Shown piece by piece: positions 1-6,144 of a stretch of DNA of 7,335 nt. This DNA is from Gammaproteobacteria bacterium. GTDB lineage: Bacteria > Pseudomonadota > Gammaproteobacteria > Chromatiales > Chromatiaceae. Location: contig JAUVEG010000060.1 of NCBI GenBank assembly GCA_030594925.1, positions 1 through 7,335 of the forward strand, read 5' to 3'. The notes beneath the pieces are model-generated. The model did no database searches and was not told the origin of the DNA. It was given only the letters and a program-made list of their open reading frames with translations. Numbering within the stretch: position 1 is the stretch's first letter; each line of letters starts with the position of its first letter. A program made the position numbers and the translations under genes.

Positions 1-1294
1 GATGGCGGCCGCCGCGATTCTGCCCGCGATTACCACCGCCTCTGCGTGAGTTGCTTCTTCCGCGCTGCTGCCTGTTGGCAGGGCGTGGTCGCCTGGGCTG
101 ACGCTTGCGGCTTTTGGGATCAATATCGGCAATCAGCGATGCGTCCGGCATCTCCAGAGGAATACGGCTCTTGATGTAGGATTCGATGTCAGGAAGTGAC
201 ATGGCGTGGGTTTCGCACACCAGGCTGATGGCGTCTCCGCTTGAACCGGCGCGTGCTGTGCGTCCGATGCGATGCACATAATCCTCACCGTCCTGTGGCA
301 AATCATAGTTGATGACATGGGTAACGTCCGGAATATGCAGGCCGCGTGCAGCGACATCCGTGGCTACCAGAATCTTTAATTCGCCATGTTGAAATTTCTC
401 CAGCAGCGCAATACGTTTACGCTGTGGCACGTCACCGGAGAGGATGGCGCAGGAGAAGCCATTGCCCTCGAGAAATCCCCATACCTCGTCTGCAGTACGT
501 TTGGTGTTGACGAAAATGATGGTGCGTGAAGGTTCGTGATGCTGCATCAAGCCGATCAGCAGGGCGATCTTCTCATCATTGGAGATCATGTAGCCGCGTT
601 GGGTGACATTCTCTCCAGTGACCGTCTCCGTTTCGATCTTGATCACCTGCGGGTCATTCATGTGCTCGTAGGCAAGCTCTGAGACGCGAAAGCTGAGGGT
701 TGCAGAGAACAGCATGCCGAGACGTTTTTCCGGCGTGGGCATGTGCCGCAGCAGATAGCGGATATCCGTGATAAAACCCAGGTCGAACATGCGATCGGCT
801 TCGTCGATGATCACCACCTGGAGTGCGCGCAGGTTGTAGATATGCTGTTTGAAATAGTCGATCAGGCGGCCCGGAGTGCCGACCAGGATGTCGACATCTT
901 TGAGTGAATCACGCTGCTGCTCGTAACCCGAGCCACCGTAGACCACGCGCATCTTGTGACCGCAGTGCTTGCCCAGTTGCTCCGCATCCTTGTGGATCTG
1001 GATGGCAAGCTCGCGGGTCGGCGCCACGATGAAAGCGCGCGGTTGATTGGGCTTGCGATCAGGGGGGGCAGGGTGGTCGTGCAAAAACTGCAGTGTTGCA
1101 ACCATGAAGGCAGCTGTCTTGCCGGTGCCGGTCTGCGCCTGTCCTGCAACATCCCGACCCTTCATGGCAATTGGAATGCTCTGTTGCTGGATGGGGGTGC
1201 AATGCGTAAAACCGGCTTCATCCAGTCCCTGCTGAATGCTTGCATCCAGGTTGAAGCTGGCAAATGTCGTATCTGTTAAGTGTTTATCGCTCAT
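1..1294 (-). CDS. rhlB: DEAD-box ATP-dependent RNA helicase RhlB (3' end cut by window edge)
   Basis: An RNA helicase that uses ATP to unwind short RNA duplexes; in E. coli RhlB is a cytoplasmic partner of RNase E in mRNA decay. I translated the whole frame from the ATG at 1294: 431 residues without a stop, so the C-terminus lies outside the window. All helicase motifs are present in order: Q-motif CTPIQ (32-36), Walker A AQTGTGKT (53-60), PTREL (92-96), TPGRL (140-144), DEAD (164-167), SAT (197-199), IIFVNT (259-264), ATDVAARGLHIP (311-322) and HRIGRTARAG (341-350). The start MSDKHLT and the DRMFDLGFI and HIPDVTHVINYDLP stretches closely match E. coli RhlB (421 residues), which is why RhlB is chosen over RhlE, SrmB or DeaD. 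From about residue 394 the tail is Arg/Gly-rich and basic, as expected for an RNA-binding extension. No clear Shine-Dalgarno sequence precedes the ATG, and no convincing promoter was found in the 83 bases up to the PfkB stop, so read-through from gpmI/pfkB is possible. Confidence 0.95.
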   Translation of the reverse strand, partial: MSDKHLTDTTFASFNLDASIQQGLDEAGFTHCTPIQQQSIPIAMKGRDVAGQAQTGTGKTAAFMVATLQFLHDHPAPPDRKPNQPRAFIVAPTRELAIQIHKDAEQLGKHCGHKMRVVYGGSGYEQQRDSLKDVDILVGTPGRLIDYFKQHIYNLRALQVVIIDEADRMFDLGFITDIRYLLRHMPTPEKRLGMLFSATLSFRVSELAYEHMNDPQVIKIETETVTGENVTQRGYMISNDEKIALLIGLMQHHEPSRTIIFVNTKRTADEVWGFLEGNGFSCAILSGDVPQRKRIALLEKFQHGELKILVATDVAARGLHIPDVTHVINYDLPQDGEDYVHRIGRTARAGSSGDAISLVCETHAMSLPDIESYIKSRIPLEMPDASLIADIDPKSRKRQPRRPRPANRQQRGRSNSRRGGGNRGQNRGGRH

Positions 1295-1377
1295 GGCGAC
1301 GTAGCATACCGCAAAGGAGTGGTTTTTGCTTCAGAAACCTCTGACCGGGGAACGTAGCGACTTGATCATAATATTCT

Positions 1378-2337
1378 TTAACTGTCGAGACGTTTGACCT
1401 CGAGCTCCTCCATCAGCCGGTCGACCTCGTCACGGTTGCAGAGTCCTGTTCCGGCATGGGTCGTCGTCGCTGTCCCACAGGCGACGCCGAGTTTCAGTGC
1501 GGTGGCGCTGTCTCCGCCTGACGCATAGGTGGCCACCAATCCAGCCAGCAGTGCATCGCCCGAACCAACAGTCGAGCGGATATGCGTCTTTGGCGGTGTG
1601 CAGACATAGCTGTATTTTGAATCCAGCAGCAGAGCACCATACTCTCCAAAAGTGACACACACATGATTCAAATTATGATCCTGCTGGAATTGACGGGTAA
1701 TGGCAACGACCTCATCAAGTTTGCGCAGTTTTTTGCGCGTATACATCTCAAGCGCATATTGATTCACTCTGAGCAAAAATGGTTTTGAATCAAGGGATTT
1801 TTCCAGCAGGGTTCCATAGGCATCGACCACGGCTTTGCCTCCCTGTTCCCTGATTTTTTTGGCGAGGCGTCCGTAGGTGTCGTCAGGAACGCCGGGAGGA
1901 ACCGAGCCGCTCATGATGCCGAAGCCGCTGTTGCAGGCTTTCATGAATGACTCCTCTATCTCCTCTAATACGGTTTCAGGAACATCCGGTCCGCTGCCAT
2001 CGACTTCACACTGCCCCTGGGGACTGCGCTGCATGATTATCGTGTTGATGCGCGACTCCCCTTCGACACTGAGATAGTGGAGGTCATGGAGTTCATACTG
2101 CAGCAGCTGCAGCACAAACTCTCCAACATGTCCGGCAATGATGCACGAGCAGTTGACAGGGATGTCCAGCCTGCTGAGAGTCTCCGAGACATTGATGCCG
2201 TTCCCGCCGGGCTCATAGCGGGTATTCATGGAGGGGACTTTCTGGTCATCCAGCAGTTGCGTCACCTCGTAGCTGATATCCAGAGAGGGATTCAGTGCGA
2301 GTACGGCAATGGGTTCTGTTTTACTTTTTTTAGACAT
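1378..2337 (-). CDS. pfkB: PfkB-family sugar-phosphate kinase, Pfk-2 / 1-phosphofructokinase-like
   Basis: A cytoplasmic ribokinase-fold kinase, most likely phosphorylating fructose 6-phosphate or fructose 1-phosphate with ATP. It has 319 residues, close to the roughly 309 of E. coli Pfk-2. Visible motifs: the N-terminal NPSLD substrate-side strand (16-20); the first PfkB signature YEPGGNGINV (41-50); SRIN (95-98), aligning with the substrate-binding arginine region of Pfk-2; SGSVPPGV (143-150); and the second signature TVGSGDALLAG (256-266), whose D261 is the expected catalytic base and whose GSG forms the anion hole. The ending LGVACGTATTTHAGTGLC also follows Pfk-2. One oddity: the usual KPN motif reads RVN (190-192). 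A GAGAA at 2343-2347 (opposite strand) sits five bases before the ATG, supporting this start. It begins 12 bases after the gpmI stop, so cotranscription is likely and favours a glycolytic role. Another phosphosugar substrate such as tagatose 6-phosphate cannot be excluded. Confidence 0.87.
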   Translation of the reverse strand: MSKKSKTEPIAVLALNPSLDISYEVTQLLDDQKVPSMNTRYEPGGNGINVSETLSRLDIPVNCSCIIAGHVGEFVLQLLQYELHDLHYLSVEGESRINTIIMQRSPQGQCEVDGSGPDVPETVLEEIEESFMKACNSGFGIMSGSVPPGVPDDTYGRLAKKIREQGGKAVVDAYGTLLEKSLDSKPFLLRVNQYALEMYTRKKLRKLDEVVAITRQFQQDHNLNHVCVTFGEYGALLLDSKYSYVCTPPKTHIRSTVGSGDALLAGLVATYASGGDSATALKLGVACGTATTTHAGTGLCNRDEVDRLMEELEVKRLDS

Positions 2338-2349
2338 GATAATTCTCGT

Positions 2350-3867
2350 TCAAATCAGTTTGCCTTTCAGAATCATGCTGCGGCCGGTCATCTCACGCGG
2401 CCGGGGGATATCGAGCAGATCCAGTACGGTTGGAGCGATATCCGCCAGTCCCCGGCCAATGCCGAGCGGGACATCTCCCGCGCCTGCCACCAGCAGAGGC
2501 ACAGGGTAGCCGGTATGTCGTGTATGCGGCTGTCCGCCGGCAGGATCGACCATTTCGTCGCAGTTGCCATGGTCAGCTGTCAGCAAGACACTCCAGCCAT
2601 GTTTCAGTGCGGAATCAATGACCCGGTGTCCCTGCAGATCCAGGGTTTCAACGGCCTTGATAATTGCCTCGGGAATAGCCGTATGTCCAACCATATCACC
2701 ATTGGCAAAGTTGACCAGGATGAAGGCGTACTCCTCGCTTTCGATAGCGTTGATGACACTCTCGGCAATTTTGGGAGCACTCATTTCGGGTTGCTGGTCA
2801 TAGGTCGCCACTTTGGCGGAGGGAACGATTTCACGATCCTCTCCAGGATAGGGTTGCTCTGTCCCGCCATTGAAAAAGTAGGTGACATGGGGGTATTTTT
2901 CGGTCTCTGCACAGTGAAATTGCTTCAGTCCGGCATCACTGATCACCTCGGCCAGCACCTGTTCAGGAATTTGTGGTGAAAAAAGCACCGGAAAAGGGAA
3001 ATTGACATCGTACTCTGTCATTCCGACCAGCCGTCGGTTTCCGGCGGATCCACGGTCGAAGCCGTCAAAATCCTCCAGGCCGATAGCCGCAGCCATCTGG
3101 CGGGCGCGGTCACTGCGGAAATTGAAAAAAAGCACAGGTTCATCGGCAGCCATTCCTATGTAGTCACGGATCACCGTGGGCTGAATGAACTCATCGCTTT
3201 CACCACGCGCATAGGCGTCCTCGATGGCCTCCCGGGGTGTTTCGGCATCCACTCCCTGGCCCAATCGCATCGCCTTCCATGCTTTCTGGGTGCGATCCCA
3301 GTTGCCAATGCGGTCCATGGCGTCATAGCGGCCGCTGACAGTGGCGACATAACCTTTTCCCAGTTTTTCAAAATCCTGTTCCAGCAACTCAAGATAGCCC
3401 ATGGCGGCTTTTGGCGAGGTGTCCCTGCCATCGGTAATCATGTGGATAACAGGTTCAATGCCGGCGGAAACGATCATCTGCAGCAGCCCGCACAGATGCT
3501 CGATGTGAGAGTGGACGCCACCGTCAGAGACCATGCCGACGAGGTGCAGTCGCTTGGTCTCTTGCATCAGATCCTGCCAGGCAGGCTGCTGCTCCAGAGT
3601 GCCGTCATGAATGGCATTGGCGACGCGCATCAGGTCCTGTTCGAGCATACGCCCTGCTCCCAGCGTCAGATGTCCGACCTCCGAATTGCCGAATTGCCCG
3701 TCAGGCAGCCCCACAGCCCTGCCGGATGCCTGCAATACAGCGTGCGGCCATGAGGAGAAGTAGTGATCGAGGTGCGGCGTACGCGCCAGCGCCCAGCCAT
3801 TTGCAGCGCGGCTGGGATTGAGCCCGAAGCCGTCAAAAATAATCAATATAACGGGTTGTCTATCCAT
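2350..3867 (-). CDS. gpmI: 2,3-bisphosphoglycerate-independent phosphoglycerate mutase
   Basis: Interconverts 3- and 2-phosphoglycerate in glycolysis and gluconeogenesis through a phosphoserine intermediate, using two metal ions (usually manganese); cytoplasmic and monomeric. The 505 residues match the usual family length of about 510. Alkaline-phosphatase-superfamily metal and catalytic positions are all visible: D12 in IIFDGFG, catalytic S62 in GNSEVGH, H119 in SDGGVHSH, GRD (147-149), SGRYDAMDR (178-186), NFRSDRARQ (249-257), K324 in ETEKYPHVT, D391 and H395 in NGDMVGH, D432-H433 in TADHGN, and H451 in PHTRHT. The start MDRQPVILI fits the family, with a weak GGA five bases upstream. It is the first gene of a minus-strand unit continuing into the PfkB-type kinase. 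The 240 bases upstream separate it from a divergent plus-strand gene. No equally good minus-strand promoter was found there: TTGACT (complement of 3937-3942) lacks a well-spaced -10 box. Confidence 0.97.
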   Translation of the reverse strand: MDRQPVILIIFDGFGLNPSRAANGWALARTPHLDHYFSSWPHAVLQASGRAVGLPDGQFGNSEVGHLTLGAGRMLEQDLMRVANAIHDGTLEQQPAWQDLMQETKRLHLVGMVSDGGVHSHIEHLCGLLQMIVSAGIEPVIHMITDGRDTSPKAAMGYLELLEQDFEKLGKGYVATVSGRYDAMDRIGNWDRTQKAWKAMRLGQGVDAETPREAIEDAYARGESDEFIQPTVIRDYIGMAADEPVLFFNFRSDRARQMAAAIGLEDFDGFDRGSAGNRRLVGMTEYDVNFPFPVLFSPQIPEQVLAEVISDAGLKQFHCAETEKYPHVTYFFNGGTEQPYPGEDREIVPSAKVATYDQQPEMSAPKIAESVINAIESEEYAFILVNFANGDMVGHTAIPEAIIKAVETLDLQGHRVIDSALKHGWSVLLTADHGNCDEMVDPAGGQPHTRHTGYPVPLLVAGAGDVPLGIGRGLADIAPTVLDLLDIPRPREMTGRSMILKGKLI

Positions 3868-3913
3868 TTGTATCCAGGTTCTCTACTCGTGGTCTCTATG
3901 CGTAGCGTTCTAT

Positions 3914-3926
3914 TCAGGAATCCTGA
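3914..3926. promoter_or_regulatory. 13-base palindrome overlapping a -35 box (operator-like)
   Basis: TCAGGA at 3914-3919 and TCCTGA at 3921-3926 are perfect inverted arms around one central A. The right arm shares four bases with the CTGACA -35 box of the plus-strand promoter at 3923-3950. A site placed this way could bind a dimeric repressor. That role is inferred from position only, and the regulator is unknown. Confidence 0.35.
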
Positions 3927-3950
3927 CAGATTTTGCAGTCAAGGTATACT
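3923..3950 (+). promoter_or_regulatory. Predicted sigma70-type promoter for the DUF6164-type gene
   Basis: The -35 box CTGACA (3923-3928, five of six consensus bases) and the -10 box TATACT (3945-3950, five of six) are separated by 16 bases. Transcription would begin near 3957, just before the REP-like inverted repeat, giving a leader of roughly 150 bases before the ATG at 4107. It points away from gpmI. Confidence 0.55.
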
Positions 3951-3969
3951 GCTTTATTTATTGTATCCT

Positions 3970-4077
3970 GTCATTGCGAGCGCAGCGCGGCAATCTGCAC
4001 TGGATAGCCGCGGAGTCGATAAACTCCTTCGCAACGCCAGGCAGATTGCCGCGTCGGCGGAGCCTCCTCGCAATGAC
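3970..4077. repeat. REP-like long inverted repeat (dispersed palindromic element)
   Basis: The outer arms GTCATTGCGAG (3970-3980) and CTCGCAATGAC (4067-4077) are perfect complements, as are the inner arms CGCGGCAATCTGC (3986-3998) and GCAGATTGCCGCG (4041-4053). The inner stem continues through CTGG (4000-4003) with CCAG (4037-4040) across a bulged A, and a small GGAGT/ACTCC hairpin (4012-4016 with 4023-4027) caps the loop. An asymmetric internal loop (5 against 13 bases) separates the two stems. The TCATTGCGAG...GGCAATCT wording recalls short dispersed palindromes I know from many bacterial genomes. No transposase and no obvious target-site duplication are visible. Lying between the predicted promoter and the ATG, it would be transcribed as a long hairpin. 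Confidence 0.85.
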
Positions 4078-4093
4078 GGGATTTCTTGACGAT

Positions 4094-4098
4094 AGGAA
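4094..4098 (+). promoter_or_regulatory. Ribosome binding site deciding the start at 4107
   Basis: AGGAA lies eight bases before the ATG at 4107. It falls inside the reading frame that an alternative TTG start at 4086 would use, so it argues for the ATG. Confidence 0.65.
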
Positions 4099-4106
4099 AT
4101 ATTTGC

Positions 4107-4472
4107 ATGTCAGTCATTCTTTTCAAACTCAGGGGTGTTCCGGATGATGAAGTTGATGAAATTCGTGAACTGCTGAGGGAAAATGAAATCGATTTCTATG
4201 AGACCAGCGCGGGCAACTGGGGGATATCGATGCCGGCGATCTGGCTGCGTGACAACAGTCGGTTGGAGCAGGCGAAACAGTTGCTGGAAGCCTATCAGGA
4301 GGAGCGCACAATCCGTATGAAAGGCGAGTATGTGCGATTGCGGGAGCAGGGAGAGAACAGAACCTTGCTCGACATCTTCATGGAGGATCCGCTGCGCATG
4401 CTGCTCTATGTTGCAGCAGTGGCAGCAATCATCTACTTCTCGGTGATGCCATTTCTGGATCTGGGTGGTTAG
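4107..4472 (+). CDS. DUF6164-type small membrane-anchored protein, function unknown
   Basis: 121 residues opening with MSVILFKLRGVPDDE, followed by ELLRENEIDFYETSAGNWGISMPAIWL. This wording matches what I recall of DUF6164, a family of small proteobacterial proteins with no assigned function. The N-terminal ~65 residues alternate strand-helix-strand-strand-helix and loosely resemble DUF2007-type (putative signal-transducing) domains; this is an inference from pattern, not a demonstrated relationship. Residues about 66-95 are charged. One hydrophobic helix at about 97-117 (PLRMLLYVAAVAA and on) makes it a likely single-pass inner-membrane protein with the soluble domain at the N-terminus. The ATG at 4107 has a well-spaced AGGAA. 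A TTG at 4086 would add seven residues but has no visible ribosome site. It is the only complete plus-strand gene in the window, flanked by two palindromic elements and convergent with yggT, so it is probably monocistronic. Confidence 0.82.
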   Translation: MSVILFKLRGVPDDEVDEIRELLRENEIDFYETSAGNWGISMPAIWLRDNSRLEQAKQLLEAYQEERTIRMKGEYVRLREQGENRTLLDIFMEDPLRMLLYVAAVAAIIYFSVMPFLDLGG

Positions 4473-4490
4473 GGCGTCAATAATCAACGG

Positions 4491-4535
4491 GCATTGCGCC
4501 GTATGGATGGTGCAATGCGCTGCGCTTATTGCACC
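4491..4535. repeat. Palindromic element with two competing hairpins, between convergent genes
   Basis: GGTGCAAT (4509-4516) is complementary to ATTGCACC (4528-4535), with GCGC/GCGC (4517-4520, 4522-4525) inside. The same GGTGCAATGC (4509-4518) is also complementary, bar one mismatch, to GCATTGCGCC (4491-4500). Read on the minus strand, the piece running from GTAGGG through TGCAATAAGCG resembles a short repeat I recall as scattered in many proteobacterial genomes. Lying between the stops of the DUF6164-type gene and yggT, it could form a hairpin at both 3' ends. No clear U-run follows on either strand, so I do not call it an intrinsic terminator. Confidence 0.65.
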
Positions 4536-4613
4536 CTACGTTTTGCAGAAAGCATGGGTGGATTCGCAAATGCAGGATCAGGTTCTCCCCGTCCCACTGA
4601 TACCATGAAGGCA

Positions 4614-5195
4614 CTAAAAAAACCCGTTCGGCATACCGACAAGTTTTGACAGAATCGGCATCACCAGCATTTTCAGGACGGTGAGGGCGAGGATCGCGGC
4701 CAATGGCGCCAGGTCGATGCCTGAAATGACTGGTACAACACGCCTTGCCTGCCGCAGTATCGGCTCATTGAGTGAGTGAATGACTCCAGCCACGGGGTGG
4801 GAGTATCCAGCCTGGAACCAACTCAGCAGCACACCGATAACGATCGAGAAGGTAAAGATCATAAACGCCAGTGAAACCAGCGCCGGGATCGCCCACACAA
4901 TGGCCTGGGCAATTCCCGCTGCTCCCGAGAGTAGCAGAATAATGGCGATCTCAACGGTTTTGACAAGCCAGGCGACAAGCAGCGATGCAATGTCCAGCCC
5001 GCGATAGCCGGGAATATATTTTCTCAATGGCCGGAGAACAGGCGTTGTCAGCGTGAGTACGAACTGGGAGACAGGATTACGGAAGTCCGCCCGCACCAGT
5101 TGCAGCAGAAAGCGCAGCAGCACCATCAGCGTGTAGAAGCCAAAGAGAACCTGTACGAGAAAAATCATGGGAGTAGCGAGGTAGCCGGCGTCCAT
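4614..5195 (-). CDS. yggT: YggT family integral membrane protein
   Basis: A 193-residue, strongly hydrophobic inner-membrane protein made of two YGGT repeats; E. coli YggT has 188. Repeat 1 spans about 11-90, with RADFRNPVSQFVLTLTTPVLRPLRKYIP (R35 onward) followed by GLDIASLLVAWL. Repeat 2 spans about 105-185, with SWFQAGYSHPVAGVIH, NEPILRQARRVVP and GIDLAPLAAILAL. Four or so membrane helices are evident, near 9-33, 67-92, 97-125 and 160-186. The function is not firmly known; roles in osmotic or ion homeostasis and in cell or plastid division have been suggested for relatives. The ATG lies three bases after the proC stop. Its AGGA (complement of 5203-5206) is inside the last codons of proC with seven-base spacing, so translational coupling is likely. 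The gene ends convergently towards the DUF6164-type gene. Confidence 0.93.
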   Translation of the reverse strand: MDAGYLATPMIFLVQVLFGFYTLMVLLRFLLQLVRADFRNPVSQFVLTLTTPVLRPLRKYIPGYRGLDIASLLVAWLVKTVEIAIILLLSGAAGIAQAIVWAIPALVSLAFMIFTFSIVIGVLLSWFQAGYSHPVAGVIHSLNEPILRQARRVVPVISGIDLAPLAAILALTVLKMLVMPILSKLVGMPNGFF

Positions 5196-5198
5196 CTG

Positions 5199-6032
5199 TC
5201 AATCCTGAATTTGCGAGGAGAGTTCTATCGAGCGGTCTCTTGCAGCGCGCATGGCATCCATGACCAACTGCTCAAGTCCTCCCGCTTCGAAGGCGTTGAT
5301 CGCCTGCTCGGTGGTTCCCCCGGGAGAGGTCACCCTGGCGCGCAGAGTGGCCGGATTGTCATCGCTTTCCAGCGCCATCCTGGATGCGCCGAGTGCCGTC
5401 TGCAGTGTCAGCAGATGCGCGCTCTCATCGGGCAGACCAAGCGATTTGGCGGCGCGTATCATGTGCTCCATAAAGAGGAAAAAATAGGCGGGTCCGCTTC
5501 CGGAGACAGCAGTGACGGCGTCTATCAGAGACTCCTGTTCCACCCATATCGTGAGGCCGACGGCGCGCATGATGGACTCCGCCAGACTGTGCTGTTCAGC
5601 ATCGACATTGGCAGCCGCAAACAACCCTGTTGCGCCGGCCTGCAGCATCGCCGGGGTGTTCGGCATGGTGCGCACGATGGCTGTTGCCTCTCCCAGCCAC
5701 TGGTGTAGATGCGATGTGGGTATGCCGGCGGCGATGGAGATCACCAGCGGCCGCCTCTCTGCAACTGCCGCTGAAATCCCGCTGGCGACCGCAGCGATGA
5801 TTTGCGGCTTGACGGCAATGACGACGACGTCGGCATCTGCAATCGCTGCGCTGTTGTCTGTATTGACGTGAACAAGTGTCTGCTCGCTGATGAGATTCAG
5901 CTTCTCCTGGTCGGGGTCGGACGCAGTGATGTTTTCAGCCGGATGCCCATCCTGGATCAGCCCCTTGATCAGGGCGGCAGCCATGTTGCCTGCGCCAATA
6001 AAGGCGATTTTTTTATCTTTCATAGTGTTCAT
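5199..6032 (-). CDS. proC: Pyrroline-5-carboxylate reductase
   Basis: Catalyses the last step of proline synthesis, reducing 1-pyrroline-5-carboxylate with NAD(P)H in the cytoplasm; the enzyme is a decamer in characterised relatives. The 277 residues match the family. An N-terminal Rossmann nucleotide-binding motif FIGAGNMA (11-18) is followed by AVKPQ (73-77), RTMPNTPA (121-128), the substrate-site signature DAVTAVSGSGPAYFF (171-185) and the C-terminal VTSPGGTTEQAI (234-245) of the dimerisation domain. The start at 6032 is preferred because AGGAG lies four bases upstream. The internal Met at codon 4 would be 13 bases from that site, which is too far. proC and yggT follow each other directly. 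Upstream, 286 bases with palindromic repeats separate proC from yggS, so it may have its own promoter, although none was convincing. Confidence 0.96.
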   Translation of the reverse strand: MNTMKDKKIAFIGAGNMAAALIKGLIQDGHPAENITASDPDQEKLNLISEQTLVHVNTDNSAAIADADVVVIAVKPQIIAAVASGISAAVAERRPLVISIAAGIPTSHLHQWLGEATAIVRTMPNTPAMLQAGATGLFAAANVDAEQHSLAESIMRAVGLTIWVEQESLIDAVTAVSGSGPAYFFLFMEHMIRAAKSLGLPDESAHLLTLQTALGASRMALESDDNPATLRARVTSPGGTTEQAINAFEAGGLEQLVMDAMRAARDRSIELSSQIQD

Positions 6033-6036
6033 TCTG

Positions 6037-6041
6037 CTCCT
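6037..6041 (-). promoter_or_regulatory. Ribosome binding site of proC
   Basis: Read on the minus strand this is AGGAG, four bases before the ATG at 6032. The spacing is slightly short, but it is the only strong site near either candidate start and it selects the upstream Met. Confidence 0.6.
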
Positions 6042-6144
6042 GATAGGTTTTTATTTCGTAACTATTCAGCATCTTCAATAAAGCGCAAAACAGTCACTGC
6101 TATTGGGTGTATCTGCAAGAAACGTTGGAGGCATGGCCGTTCCT

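Noticed and set aside
1061..1070. Run of seven G residues in rhlB as a possible frameshift
   Set aside because: Translation is continuous across it (HDHPAPPDRKPNQPR) and matches RhlB on both sides.
956..1279. Plus-strand frame opposite the 5' part of rhlB
   Set aside because: The minus-strand frame carries an intact Q-motif and Walker A here, so this is a shadow.
2077..2979. Plus-strand open frame of 300 codons
   Set aside because: It lies antisense to the end of the PfkB-type kinase gene and to gpmI, both with complete catalytic motifs. Its translation shows no recognisable domain and it lacks a ribosome site.
3880..3942. Minus-strand promoter for gpmI built on TTGACT
   Set aside because: The -35 match is good, but no -10 box falls at 16-18 bases; the nearest A/T-rich match is over 20 bases away.
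3763..4089. Plus-strand frame running from the gpmI start through the inverted repeat
   Set aside because: Its C-terminal half is a translation of the REP-like repeat and its start is antisense to gpmI.
4086..4106. TTG start for the DUF6164-type gene
   Set aside because: It lies upstream of the AGGAA site that serves the ATG at 4107, and the family typically begins MSVILFKL.
4509..4560. Intrinsic terminator after the DUF6164-type gene
   Set aside because: The stem is good but no U-run follows on either strand, so only a repeat is called.
5100..5708. Plus-strand open frame of 202 codons
   Set aside because: Antisense to yggT and proC; low-complexity translation with no family resemblance.
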